DNA of 64,000 nt from Candidatus Gastranaerophilales bacterium (GCA_928722015.1 CAKMWI010000008.1:62001-126000), one strand, 5' to 3'. Positions 41,508 to 50,266 are shown, numbered from the stretch's first letter. Translations and numbers: made by a program. The notes: generated by a model from the sequence alone, not told the origin.

Positions 41508-42390
41508 GTTTGCCGAAAAGTAATCTTGCTCCTCCAAACTTTTGTTGAAGAGTTTTTTTAACTCCAACGATTATATCATTTATGTTGCATACAACAAGTT
41601 GGACGGCATCTATGAGTGTACTGAGTTTAGGTACAAGAACCGAAAAATCAGAGCTTGTTTTATTAAAGTTTCCTGTTATGGAAATAAATTCTTTTGAAGA
41701 ATTTGCAAAATTAGAAGTTATTAATTCCAGATTCGCAGTACTGTTTTTGATATTTTGTTTAGTTATTCCATCGTTGATTTTTGCGGACATGTCTTTTAAG
41801 TTTGCTGTTGTATTCTGAAGATTTTCCATACTGTATTTTAGTCTTGTGGATGAAGCAAGTATGTTTGCTCTGTTTTCACTTAGAATGTCTGTTATTAAAT
41901 CAAACATTTCAGTTAAAGAATCGGTTGTTCTAGTTGCAGAACTTAGTAATGTTTCACCTTTTTCCGATAAATTATCCAAATGCATTTGGTTTGTTTCTGA
42001 AATGCCATTAAGAGCTATAGTTGATTTACCTTTTATTATATCTCCACTTTTGATATATTTTAGCATTGGGCGTCTTGGATAAATTATGTCAACGTACTTT
42101 GTATCTTCATCATAGTTTTTTATTTCTACACTTATGTTTTTAGGTAGTTGCAACCCTCCTTGGTTCAACGTTATATATAAATATGTTGTTTTAAAATCTT
42201 TCGAGATTTTTACTTTACTTGTTGAACCAAGTTTGTAACCTTTGTAATATACACCCATTCGGGAAGGCATAGGATCCATTTTTTTAAATTCAGCTTTTAT
42301 ATAGGTATGGTTAAAATAAGTTGCAGATATTGTACCCAAAAATATTAATCCGAGTATTATTAATACTATTTTTCCTATGGTTAAATTCAT
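41497..42390 (-). CDS. Second MCE/MlaD-like protein
   Basis: 297 residues. Membrane helix (7-25), MCE-like domain (30-120; SRMGVYYKGYKLGSTSKVKI), and a helical tail (130-280). Both this protein and the MCE protein at 28464-29831 end in a basic segment with (L/R)LLF. It is shorter and more divergent than that protein, lacking the second domain. No permease or ATPase is nearby. Role in lipid traffic inferred from the fold. Confidence 0.75.
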   Translation of the reverse strand: MNLTIGKIVLIILGLIFLGTISATYFNHTYIKAEFKKMDPMPSRMGVYYKGYKLGSTSKVKISKDFKTTYLYITLNQGGLQLPKNISVEIKNYDEDTKYVDIIYPRRPMLKYIKSGDIIKGKSTIALNGISETNQMHLDNLSEKGETLLSSATRTTDSLTEMFDLITDILSENRANILASSTRLKYSMENLQNTTANLKDMSAKINDGITKQNIKNSTANLELITSNFANSSKEFISITGNFNKTSSDFSVLVPKLSTLIDAVQLVVCNINDIIVGVKKTLQQKFGGARLLFGKPMK

Positions 42391-42461
42391 AGAAATATTA
42401 TTAGTAATTTTTCAATATAAATAAACTATACGGTTGAGTTAGTTATATTGTCTAAATCTAT

Positions 42462-43601
42462 TTAATATAGAATGTCTTGGAGTTTTTTGTGTAGTTTTAC
42501 ATTATGGACTCTAATATAATCAATGTCTTCATTTATGAGAATACTATCAAGAGCAAGAGTATAGATATCTTTTTCTTTATTGTCAGCGCTATTTAACTCT
42601 AAAAGGCTTTTTCTTGATAATCCTATTAGTATAGGGCAGCCAATAGTTTTTAATTCTTTCCAGCGTTTTATTATTTCTAAATTGTGTTGTTTTGTTTTTC
42701 CAAAACCTATACCAGGGTCAATTATTATATTTGATTTGTTTATTCCGTTTGAAATTGCATAATCAACTTTATTTTTTAAATTGATATAAATTTCGTCCAT
42801 AAGATTTTCGTACTGAGGTGCATTTTGCATATTTTCAGGTGTTCCTTTAGAATGCTGTATTATAATTTTGACGGATGGGGTTTGCGCAATTATTTCAACC
42901 ATTTTTTCGTCATAATCAAAGCCTGATATATCATTTATTATATTAACACCAAAATCAATACATCTTTTTGCAACTTTGGCACTTCTTGTGTCTATGCTTA
43001 TTGGAATTGTTATATTGTTCTCTTTAATATATTTTAAAACCGGTTCAATTTTTTCTAGTTGTTCTTCTGCACTTATAGCCATTGAGTATGGTTTAGTTGA
43101 TTCAGCTCCAATATCAATTATGTCAGCACCATCTTCTATAAGTTGATTTAAGTGTTTTATACTATCTTCAAATCGGTAGTACATACCTCCATCAGAAAAT
43201 GAGTTTTGGGTAATGTTTAATATTCCCATAATCTGAGTTTTTATGTTATTTTTTACGTTTAGTTGTTCGGAGAGTTGTTCCCCTAAATTCTTTAATCTAA
43301 ATGGTTGAAATTGTAATTTATTTACGATGTTTGTTAGTTGCGACAGGCTTCCTCCAAGAATGCAAGAAGATTTTTCTATTTTTCCAGTAATAACTTCTCT
43401 GTGTGTTCCGCAATCTGCTCCGACAGATAAGGCCGTTTGTTTTAGAATATTTGCTTGAGCGACTGTAAGATTGAATATTTTAAAAGTTTTATATTCAAAT
43501 TTATTTTTTGCTTTATTTGTGTAAGTTTTGTCAAAACCTATATCTGCAAGTTCTTTTTCGATATTGGTATTATGTAATTCTTTTAATAAAAAATCGTGCA
43601 T
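42462..43601 (-). CDS. folP: Dihydropteroate synthase
   Basis: 379 residues. The N-terminal extension (1-115, including VAQANILKQTALSVGADCGTH) is seen in FolP of many anaerobes. Catalytic domain: IMGILNITQNSFSDGG (pterin-binding, about 124-139), DIGAESTKPYS, SIDTRSAKVA, NDISGF, and the IDPGIGFGKT and LIGLSRKS motifs. It joins 4-aminobenzoate to the pterin in folate synthesis. Confidence 0.93.
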   Translation of the reverse strand: MHDFLLKELHNTNIEKELADIGFDKTYTNKAKNKFEYKTFKIFNLTVAQANILKQTALSVGADCGTHREVITGKIEKSSCILGGSLSQLTNIVNKLQFQPFRLKNLGEQLSEQLNVKNNIKTQIMGILNITQNSFSDGGMYYRFEDSIKHLNQLIEDGADIIDIGAESTKPYSMAISAEEQLEKIEPVLKYIKENNITIPISIDTRSAKVAKRCIDFGVNIINDISGFDYDEKMVEIIAQTPSVKIIIQHSKGTPENMQNAPQYENLMDEIYINLKNKVDYAISNGINKSNIIIDPGIGFGKTKQHNLEIIKRWKELKTIGCPILIGLSRKSLLELNSADNKEKDIYTLALDSILINEDIDYIRVHNVKLHKKLQDILY

Positions 43602-43654
43602 AAGTGAAGTTTAGCACGATTCTTTATTTTTCTCAAATATTTATAAATTATTTT

Positions 43655-44149
43655 TTAAGCAAGATGCATACTATGATATTTATCTTTCATATCATCTATA
43701 GCCAGTGCACTATTTTCAGCAGCTTTACTGACGCCTGTAACAAGGACAAAGAATGCCATTACTACACCAAAACCACTGGCACATTTTTTTATCAAAGGAC
43801 TTTTGGCTATTGGGCCAATATATTTATTGTTTTTTAGGCTATCTGCATATTTTAAAATATCATTTGTATACATTTTTACATTTGATTTAAATTTTGCAAT
43901 GAATCCTGTTGCTTCCTTTGCACCTTTTCCTGTAAGTTTTGCGGCTTTTGTCGTTGCATTCATCATTTGTTGTAGCGTTGATTCACTGCCGGCTAATCCT
44001 CTTTTGCTTGCATATTTTGTTGCCGTTGCTGCAAATCCAGTACTACCTACAATAGTTGCAGTTTTTTCGGTTTGTTCTTTCCTTTTTTGCTGCATTTCAG
44101 GTGTAATTTGTTGAGATTTTATATTATTTACGATATTAACAGTTGTCAT
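43655..44149 (-). CDS. Hypothetical protein with one C-terminal membrane helix
   Basis: 164 residues. Lys/Ala/Thr-rich helical body; one hydrophobic segment (about 124-143, FGVVMAFFVLVTGVSKAAEN) near the C-terminus. The start overlaps the stop of the upstream gene at 44149, so the two are translationally coupled and probably work together. No family recognised. Confidence 0.6.
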   Translation of the reverse strand: MTTVNIVNNIKSQQITPEMQQKRKEQTEKTATIVGSTGFAATATKYASKRGLAGSESTLQQMMNATTKAAKLTGKGAKEATGFIAKFKSNVKMYTNDILKYADSLKNNKYIGPIAKSPLIKKCASGFGVVMAFFVLVTGVSKAAENSALAIDDMKDKYHSMHLA

Positions 44150-44937
44150 TATTCCGCATCCTCAACTAATTGTTCCTGAATATTATCAATTTCATCCGCA
44201 TAGTCATCGGCTTTATTTTTTGAGGTATTATTGTTACTTTTTACAGCTTTATCCTTTATTATTTCTTCTCTTGCTGCATTATATGCTCCGGCTGCACCTG
44301 AACCTACTCCAAGAGTTGCAGCTGTTGCTTTTGCCGCTTTATCATAAGTTAATTTTTTGAATGGTTGAACCAATTTATGAGTAACTGTTGAAATTACGTT
44401 TCCTAAAGCTTTAAAGCATTTTCCAATACCTGAAATAAATTTTACAACGAGTCTGCCTGGTGCAGATTTGTTAAGACTTTTTTCAGCTTTATCAATTTTA
44501 TCAGCAACTTTTGTTACGAAGTTTGATTTTTTGAAATTTTCTATCCCTTTTGTAAAAGATTTACCAATATTTCTAGCACTATGTTGAATCCCTGTTTTTA
44601 AAGGCTTCATGGCTTTTGCAGTAGATTTTGCAAATTTGCTGTTGATAGCTTTTAAAACAGATGATTTAGCAAATTTTGCCCCTTTTGTTGCAGCCCATGT
44701 AACAGCCCAACCTTCTAAAATCCCTTCTGAAGCTACTTTACAGATTTTTACACCTTTTTTCATTCCATCAGGAACGTACTGATCGTTTAAAATTTTATCA
44801 CATTCATTTTTTTGATTTGCGTAATAAAATTTTTTCTTGTTATAGGTTTGTTCATCAAGAATGTTATCTTCACCTTTAAACACTGGATGTTTAGAAAAGT
44901 TGTTATTAGTGATGCCTGTCGGTTGAATTGTCAACAT
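44149..44937 (-). CDS. Hypothetical Lys/Ala-rich protein with N-terminal FKG motif
   Basis: 262 residues. The polar N-terminus has HPVFKGEDN (F20-x-G22), then a strongly basic helical body (pI high) and a short Gly/Ala helix (AAKATAATLGVGSGAAGAYNAA, near 213-234). No signal peptide. The F-x-G motif at residues 20-22 is also seen at the same place in the GH13-like protein 56935-61143. Coupled to the following membrane protein. Function unknown. Confidence 0.62.
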   Translation of the reverse strand: MLTIQPTGITNNNFSKHPVFKGEDNILDEQTYNKKKFYYANQKNECDKILNDQYVPDGMKKGVKICKVASEGILEGWAVTWAATKGAKFAKSSVLKAINSKFAKSTAKAMKPLKTGIQHSARNIGKSFTKGIENFKKSNFVTKVADKIDKAEKSLNKSAPGRLVVKFISGIGKCFKALGNVISTVTHKLVQPFKKLTYDKAAKATAATLGVGSGAAGAYNAAREEIIKDKAVKSNNNTSKNKADDYADEIDNIQEQLVEDAE

Positions 44938-45053
44938 ATTACTTCTCCACTATCTGCAAAAATAAAATTTTCATTCGTATAATACAGCTGAAAAATTTTT
45001 TTTGCTAACACACTTGAGTACCATTAACAAAATGTTACATTCGTACAGATATA

Positions 45054-46001
45054 TTATTTCACATTAATACAACTTTGTAAAGTGCATTTCGCACTTTGAA
45101 AAGAATTTCTTTTGGTGAATTCTCTATCAATTTTATTTAGACAATCTAATTTAGCTCCAAGCCACCTTGGGGCGATTAAATTTTTCTTCAGACCATTACC
45201 GGCAAGTCTATGTATTGTTGTTTCCGGCGGTAAGATTTCTAAAAAGTCGCAAACTAATTTTACATATTCTTCTTCAGTCATAAAATCTATTTCATTATTT
45301 TCGTAGAGTTTAGCAAGTTTTGTATTTTGTAGAGCACAAAGCATGTGGATTTTTATTCCATCAACTTTTAATTCTGCAAGTTTTTGTGCAGTTTGTAAAA
45401 TCTCTTCTTTTGTTTCCCATAATCCGAAAATTACGTGGACACACACATTTATGCCTTTGTTTTTAGTTTGCTCATAGGCTTTTAAAAAGCATTCAAAATC
45501 ATGGCCTCTGTTAATTTTTAAAAGAGTTTTATCATGAACAGATTGAAGTCCATATTCTATCCATGTATAGTAGTCTTTACCTATGTCTGATATTAAGTTT
45601 AACTTATCTTTATCAATGCAGTCGGGTCTGGTTCCAATTGATAATCCAACTATATTAGGATGTGTAAGAGCAGATTTATATATTTTTTCAAGTTCATTAA
45701 CAGGTTTATAAGTGTTAGAGTATGCTTGAAAATATGACATAAATTTTTCAGCTTTAAATCTGTCATGAAGTGTTTTGGCGCCTATATTCACTTGCTCTTC
45801 TATTGATAACAAATTTGAATGAGCTTGGGAAAAACTTCCGCCTTCATCACAAAAAATACAACCCCCTGTGGATATTGTTCCGTCTCTATTCGGACATGAA
45901 AAACCAGCATCAAGCGTAATTTTATATACTTTTGCTCCAAATTTGTTTTTCAAGTAAGCACTAAATTGGTTGTATCTTTTATCAGTATTGTTAAAGTACA
46001 T
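45054..46001 (-). CDS. yhcC: YhcC-family (TIGR01212) radical SAM protein
   Basis: 315 residues. N-terminal RYNQFSAYLKNKFGAKVYKI is a family hallmark; the radical SAM cysteines are C36, C48 and C51 (GFSCPNRDGTISTGGCIFC). SIGTRPDCI and YGLQSVHDKTLLKINRGHD follow, as in the Elp3/MiaB-like oxygen-independent superfamily. The precise reaction of YhcC is unsettled. It begins 3 bp beyond the zinc-ribbon stop and is likely co-transcribed. Confidence 0.9.
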   Translation of the reverse strand: MYFNNTDKRYNQFSAYLKNKFGAKVYKITLDAGFSCPNRDGTISTGGCIFCDEGGSFSQAHSNLLSIEEQVNIGAKTLHDRFKAEKFMSYFQAYSNTYKPVNELEKIYKSALTHPNIVGLSIGTRPDCIDKDKLNLISDIGKDYYTWIEYGLQSVHDKTLLKINRGHDFECFLKAYEQTKNKGINVCVHVIFGLWETKEEILQTAQKLAELKVDGIKIHMLCALQNTKLAKLYENNEIDFMTEEEYVKLVCDFLEILPPETTIHRLAGNGLKKNLIAPRWLGAKLDCLNKIDREFTKRNSFQSAKCTLQSCINVK

Positions 46002-46003
46002 TG

Positions 46004-46177
46004 TTATTTTTGTTCATCTTCATCGTTGTCATAAATTGGATAAACGTAATGTTCTCCACAATTAGGACAAACAACTTCCTGTTGTTTACCTTCTTCCAGT
46101 TTTGCCACTTCAAAAAGACATTTACATCCGGATTGAACACATCTGATTGCCCAAGTTGGTCTTATAAGTCTTGCCAT
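46004..46177 (-). CDS. 57-residue zinc-ribbon protein
   Basis: Short frame not found by length filters. The protein starts MARLIRPTWAIRC and has cysteines at 13, 18, 20, 37 and 40; CPNCGEHYVYP is a classic zinc-ribbon knuckle. The acidic tail is DNDEDEQK. GAGGGA lies 7 bp upstream of the ATG. It sits tightly between obg and yhcC on the same strand, so it is very likely real. Possibly a nucleic-acid or ribosome-associated small protein (inference). Confidence 0.82.
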   Translation of the reverse strand: MARLIRPTWAIRCVQSGCKCLFEVAKLEEGKQQEVVCPNCGEHYVYPIYDNDEDEQK

Positions 46178-46253
46178 AATTTATTCCCTCTTTTTATAAA
46201 CTGTCGACAATATGATTTTAACATTGATTTTTTGAATATGCAATAATGTGTAA

Positions 46254-47537
46254 TTATTTATAAACTTCATCATCCCAGTATTCAAGCTCAAGTTTGCCGA
46301 CAATAATAGTATCTCCGTTTTGAATTCCTAAATGTTTTAATTCATCCATAATTCCCATACTTATCATAATATTTTGGAATCTTATAATCTGTTCGGTACT
46401 TCTAGGGTCTGTAACTTGGGAAATTCTTATAATTCTTCCGCCTGTTACAAGGTAAGTGTTTTTATTTAATTTATTAACTTCCCAGTATCCATCGTCATTG
46501 TTTGTAGCTTCTAAATCTTCTTCTACAACAATATCTGAAACAGGTTTTTCGATAGTCTCAACTTTATGTTCTAATTCATTTTTTAGAGGTTCGAGGTTTT
46601 CGCCTGTTACAGCGGAAATACAAAATACATCAATTCCAAGGTTTTTAAATTCTTGTTTTAATTCTTCTAATCTTTCAGGTTCAATCGCATCAATTTTATT
46701 AATTGCAACTATTTGATAAAGAGCTGCGAGTTTTTCGGAATATTTTGCAAGTTCGTCATTTATAATTTGGTAATTTTTTATTGGATTTTCTTCTGTACCA
46801 TCAACAATGTGTAGCAAAAATCTGCAGCGTTCAACATGTCTTAAAAAATCGTGTCCCAATCCTATGCCTTCTGATGCACCTTCGATAAGTCCTGGAATAT
46901 CTGCAATTACATAACCATCTCCGGAATGTTTTTTTACAACTCCAAGATTTGGAACGAGGGTAGTAAAAGGATAATCTGCAATCTTTGGTTTTGCGGCTGA
47001 TACTCTACTTATGAAGGTTGATTTTCCTGCATTTGGAAATCCTAAAAGTCCTACATCCGCAAGTAGTTTTAATTCCAGCTGGAGTTCTCTTTCTATTCCT
47101 GGTTCACCCGGTTCACAGTACTGAGGAGCTCTATTTTGAGGGGTGCAAAAATGAATATTCCCTCTGCCGCCTCTGCCGCCTTTAGCAACCAGAACAGTTT
47201 CGTTATGATGAGTTAAATCAGCGATAATATTTCCTGTTTTTAGGTCTTTAACTATTGTGCCTGTTGGAACTTTTATATACAAATCTTTTGCGCTTTTTCC
47301 GTGCATACTTTTTTTAAAGCCGTTTTCTCCATTATCAGCTTTAAAAACTGATCTGTAAGTAAAATCTAAAAGTGTAGATAGACCTTCATCGGCAATTAAA
47401 TATACGCTGCCTCCACGACCTCCATCGCCGCCTGCAGGGCCACCTTTATCAACGAATTTTTCTCGCCTCCAAGCAACAACTCCATTTCCTCCTTTTCCGG
47501 AGGATATTTTAATTTTAGCCTTATCAATAAACTGCAT
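46254..47537 (-). CDS. obg: Obg/CgtA ribosome-assembly GTPase
   Basis: 427 residues. Gly-rich Obg domain (1-158), GTPase domain with GFPNAGKST (G1, about 165-173), DIPGLIEGA (G3), NKID (G4) and a SAV (G5) element, and the C-terminal OCT domain (from about 340). It acts in large-subunit maturation and stress signalling. The Obg domain is standard; length is typical for the long form with OCT. Confidence 0.95.
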   Translation of the reverse strand: MQFIDKAKIKISSGKGGNGVVAWRREKFVDKGGPAGGDGGRGGSVYLIADEGLSTLLDFTYRSVFKADNGENGFKKSMHGKSAKDLYIKVPTGTIVKDLKTGNIIADLTHHNETVLVAKGGRGGRGNIHFCTPQNRAPQYCEPGEPGIERELQLELKLLADVGLLGFPNAGKSTFISRVSAAKPKIADYPFTTLVPNLGVVKKHSGDGYVIADIPGLIEGASEGIGLGHDFLRHVERCRFLLHIVDGTEENPIKNYQIINDELAKYSEKLAALYQIVAINKIDAIEPERLEELKQEFKNLGIDVFCISAVTGENLEPLKNELEHKVETIEKPVSDIVVEEDLEATNNDDGYWEVNKLNKNTYLVTGGRIIRISQVTDPRSTEQIIRFQNIMISMGIMDELKHLGIQNGDTIIVGKLELEYWDDEVYK

Positions 47538-47669
47538 AGTATAAATCCTTTTATTTAGATAATACTATGAACATAGTTGCCGGTAAAGAGGAAAGTTGCA
47601 AAGATAAATTTTAATAAATAAATGGGAACTTTACATTGTTATCCAAAAATTTCTTAGGCATTTTTAGTT

Positions 47670-47831
47670 TTAGTCTTCCGGAATATACATTGGTTTGTGG
47701 GAGAGTATCTCACGGGTGTGTTCGTAACAGCAGCTTTCTCGAGTTAAACGCTGATACTCTCTTACAATATTTAGTACATCATCTACAGAGAGTCTTATAA
47801 TCCTTCTATCACTTTCAATAATTTTTGCCAT
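47670..47831 (-). CDS. 53-residue hypothetical protein
   Basis: Short frame in an otherwise gene-free 427-bp gap, with a good ribosome binding site (AAAGGAAG, 6 bp before the ATG). Residues 1-33 are basic and helical (RLSVDDVLNIVREYQRL), then a Cys-Cys pair (34-35), and it ends PMYIPED. No family recognised. It is upstream of obg on the same strand with 132 bp between. Coding is supported by the ribosome binding site and by balanced amino-acid composition only. Confidence 0.6.
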   Translation of the reverse strand: MAKIIESDRRIIRLSVDDVLNIVREYQRLTRESCCYEHTREILSHKPMYIPED

Positions 47832-47932
47832 AAATTTCTTCCTTTCATACTAGTTAATCGGAACTGGCATTAAGGTTCTTTAAATAATCATTTAGATAGT
47901 TTAAAAAATTTTGTTATAATTTATATTAATAG

Positions 47933-47961
47933 AAAAAAGGAGCTTTATTGCTCCTTTTTTT
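47933..47961. terminator. Terminator of the 49290-47965 gene
   Basis: AAAAAAGGAGC and GCTCCTTTTTT around loop TTTATT. The T-run on the minus strand serves the gene ending at 47965; it could work on both strands. Confidence 0.85.
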
Positions 47962-47964
47962 GTA

Positions 47965-49290
47965 TTAAAATTCATAATTGCTAGGGTTTTTTAAAGTTAC
48001 ATTAGTGAAGCCTGCGGCTTTAATTTTTTCTCTTATCTGGGCTGCAATATCTTTTCTTGCATTTGTTGCATTCCAGCTGGTTCCTGTTGATGCTGTAAAT
48101 GTGTGCGTTTGTCCTGTAGAGTCTGTGAATCTTGCTTCACCTGAACCTTGATTGAGACCCATTGTGTGGATATTAAATGTTATTGTTGCTGTATAAGCTT
48201 TTGTTTTATTGGCTTTTGCTGCGGCTTGTGTATTTGATACTTTAGTTTCCGTTTGTTCACCTGTAGATTTTGCTGTGTATGATGTTCTTGCACCATTTCT
48301 CTTTATAGAACCCTTTTGAACATATTTATTTTTAATATAATCTATACTTGGGACATCGAGGTTATCGAAGTTTGCATTTTGTTTAACTGTACCATCTGCA
48401 TTAAATACGCTAGGGTTATATTTTATTAATTCCTTGCATAGTGCAGCTCTGTCGGTATTACTTAGGTAATCCATTTTTGCGCTTAATAGTTTTTCAAGTA
48501 CTGCATTTGCAGAAGTGCATTTATTCAATTGAAGGTTCTTACCTTCATTACTTTGTGTATCAGCTCTGTACCATCCATTTGGTAAATGTACTCGACTGCC
48601 TGCGTGTCCTGCACCTTGAGGTTCATGTGCATGAGATGCACCTCCTGCGCCTTGAGGTTCATGTGCATGAGATGCACCTCCTGCGCCTCCTGATGAACCA
48701 GCACCTTCAGGTTTTGACTTCTCTGGTGTTGTGCCTTGTGGTGTCGAACTTTCAGGGGTTGATTCTTCTGGTGTTGAGCCAGCAGGTGCTGAACTTCCAG
48801 GTGTTGTGCCTGCTCCTTGTTTTTCTTTTAATAGTTTTTGGCACATTTCATCAAAGTTGCCACTGTGATGTATTGTTTGATCTTTATTTACTGCATCATA
48901 TTTTCCGTTGCCGTCTGATGTAATATTCCAATCAGGATACATTTTTTGTAAATCTGCTAATCTATCACCTGTCTTTGGTTGAATTCCTGCATTCATTTGT
49001 GTGTTCAAGAACCCGAATGGGCTAAATCCACCCATTCCAAAGTTTCCCATGCCAAAGCCCATATTCATTCCGCCACCGAATAGGCCACCACTAAATAAGC
49101 CACCGCCCAATAAACCGCTGAATAATCCAGTCCAGAAGTTTCCACCACTTTTGATGTTTATATTGGTATTAGATACAACGGTGCTGCTCATTATAGGTCG
49201 TTGTGGAGCTCTACCATATCGTATTGTTGGTTTATAAGTGTTATGTGCATATCTCAGGTTGAATGCTTTTCCGTATCCGTAAATACCCAT
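47965..49290 (-). CDS. Gly-rich multidomain protein with tandem repeats, unknown
   Basis: 441 residues, no signal peptide. Tyr/Arg N-terminus (1-30), a Gly/Phe/Met-rich segment (48-95), a small domain (105-155, LADLQKMYPDWNIT), a Pro/Thr/Ser/Glu-rich linker (160-200), two perfect 12-residue repeats (GGASHAHEPQGA, about 203-226), then two alpha/beta parts (235-320, and 360-441 with TATITFNIHTMGL). The linker looks like a surface-protein stalk. Its promoter carries a perfect HLR1 element. No family recognised. Confidence 0.7.
   Translation of the reverse strand: MGIYGYGKAFNLRYAHNTYKPTIRYGRAPQRPIMSSTVVSNTNINIKSGGNFWTGLFSGLLGGGLFSGGLFGGGMNMGFGMGNFGMGGFSPFGFLNTQMNAGIQPKTGDRLADLQKMYPDWNITSDGNGKYDAVNKDQTIHHSGNFDEMCQKLLKEKQGAGTTPGSSAPAGSTPEESTPESSTPQGTTPEKSKPEGAGSSGGAGGASHAHEPQGAGGASHAHEPQGAGHAGSRVHLPNGWYRADTQSNEGKNLQLNKCTSANAVLEKLLSAKMDYLSNTDRAALCKELIKYNPSVFNADGTVKQNANFDNLDVPSIDYIKNKYVQKGSIKRNGARTSYTAKSTGEQTETKVSNTQAAAKANKTKAYTATITFNIHTMGLNQGSGEARFTDSTGQTHTFTASTGTSWNATNARKDIAAQIREKIKAAGFTNVTLKNPSNYEF
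48614..48685 (-). repeat. Tandem 36-bp direct repeat in coding sequence
   Basis: Two identical 36-bp units, 48614-48649 and 48650-48685, encode the 12-residue repeat rich in Gly/Ala/His. Perfect identity at DNA level implies recent duplication or slippage. Confidence 0.9.
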
Positions 49291-49368
49291 ATACTCATCC
49301 TCTTGTTAATATCTCTTGTATATATAAAGTATATACAAAATAGATAATTGCGTTTTGATTAATTTTTT

Positions 49369-49386
49369 GTTACATAACTTTACAAT
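49369..49386 (+). promoter_or_regulatory. Perfect HLR1 element upstream of the 47965-49290 gene
   Basis: GTTACATA-AC-TTTACAAT fits the cyanobacterial HLR1 consensus at all 16 defined positions with the 2-bp spacer. It begins 79 bp upstream of the minus-strand start codon. A TATACT box lies between (on the minus strand, in TGTATATACTTT) with no good -35 hexamer, as expected for an activator-dependent promoter. Confidence 0.62.
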
Positions 49387-49407
49387 AGTTGTTCTTTTTT
49401 ATGTAAA

Positions 49408-49428
49408 GGAGGGTTGTAGAGACCCTCC
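49408..49428 (-). terminator. Terminator of the 50104-49445 gene
   Basis: GGAGGGT (49408-49414) and ACCCTCC (49422-49428). On the minus strand a short T-rich tail follows. It lies 17 bp after the stop at 49445. Confidence 0.6.
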
Positions 49429-49444
49429 AGTGTGTGTATTTTGG

Positions 49445-50104
49445 TTAATTTATAAAGGATAACATTGTGCTGCCGGCTTGTAACATATTTCCCCATAGAG
49501 AATTAGAATTATTTTTGGTTGCATTGTATGCAGAGTTGTTGTAGTTATTTCCAGAATCAGAATTTGAATTTGCTGCATTTGCGAAGTTGAGTATGTTATT
49601 GTTCATCACTGAGTTCAGATTGCTTAAAAGTGTAATTGTGTTGATTCTATTTTGGAGTTCTTCCGCATACAGTTCATTTTGTGTTGATAATATGCTATCA
49701 CTGAGAGTTGCTACAGCTTTAGCTCTTTTATCGGTAATTTCGTTGAGATTATCAAGAAAAACCGAGTTATCTAAATTGCCAAATCTGGATGCAATATCAT
49801 TTTTCAGGTTTGTTTCCATTGGGGTGTAAATACTGTTTATTTCTTCAATTCCCTGATTTTTTAAGGCATCAAGTTGTGAATTCCATTCCTTACGCTGCTC
49901 GTCTGATATTGTAAATAAATTATTGAGAGACGAATTAAGACCACTTTGGATAGAGTTGTAAATTCGTTTTTCAGCATCTGACATGTTATAACTTGTGCTT
50001 ACTACGTTATTATCCTTGTCTCTTTTGGTAGTTGCAACGTCTTTACCATTTATTGTAATTGTGCCTGTTGAATACTCAGGATACTTTTTAGAAGATTTTC
50101 CCAT
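49445..50104 (-). CDS. Hypothetical helical protein, unknown
   Basis: 219 residues, no signal peptide. N-terminal 40 residues look like a beta hairpin (STGTITINGKDVATTKRDKDNN); then long helices with heptad-like pattern (43-165) and an Asn/Ser-rich tail (166-205), ending in a hydrophobic SLWGNMLQAGSTMLSFIN. The start has AAAGGAA 8 bp upstream. No family recognised; helical body and lack of signal recall structural or exported proteins. Confidence 0.65.
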   Translation of the reverse strand: MGKSSKKYPEYSTGTITINGKDVATTKRDKDNNVVSTSYNMSDAEKRIYNSIQSGLNSSLNNLFTISDEQRKEWNSQLDALKNQGIEEINSIYTPMETNLKNDIASRFGNLDNSVFLDNLNEITDKRAKAVATLSDSILSTQNELYAEELQNRINTITLLSNLNSVMNNNILNFANAANSNSDSGNNYNNSAYNATKNNSNSLWGNMLQAGSTMLSFIN

Positions 50105-50254
50105 TACTAAATATTCCTTTCTTCAAGGACAATATTATAACGGGCAATTGGCTTATATATATTATAACATTTTTCTTTAGTGTTGTAAAGCTTTGTTGTT
50201 TGCGAGTTTTAGGATTTATTATGCAAATTTCTAAACTTCTTAATTTTTTTATTC

Positions 50255-50260
50255 TATAAT
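50255..50260 (+). promoter_or_regulatory. -10 box immediately upstream of uvrA
   Basis: TATAAT ends 6 bp before the uvrA ATG. Start of transcription would fall at or next to the start codon, and no Shine-Dalgarno is present, so a leaderless mRNA is predicted. No good -35 hexamer. Confidence 0.5.
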
Positions 50261-50266
50261 GTATGT

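Noticed and set aside
46232..46252. Weak HLR1-like repeat (TTACA and TTGCA on the minus strand) behind obg
   Set aside because: One core is mismatched and three flanking positions fail; too poor to call in such AT-rich DNA.
48441..48923. 160-codon frame antisense to the 47965-49290 gene
   Set aside because: Shadow of the repeat and low-complexity region on the other strand; no ribosome binding site or domain.
50184..50198. TGTAA followed 10 bp later by TGTTG upstream of uvrA
   Set aside because: The second half matches only three of five core positions.
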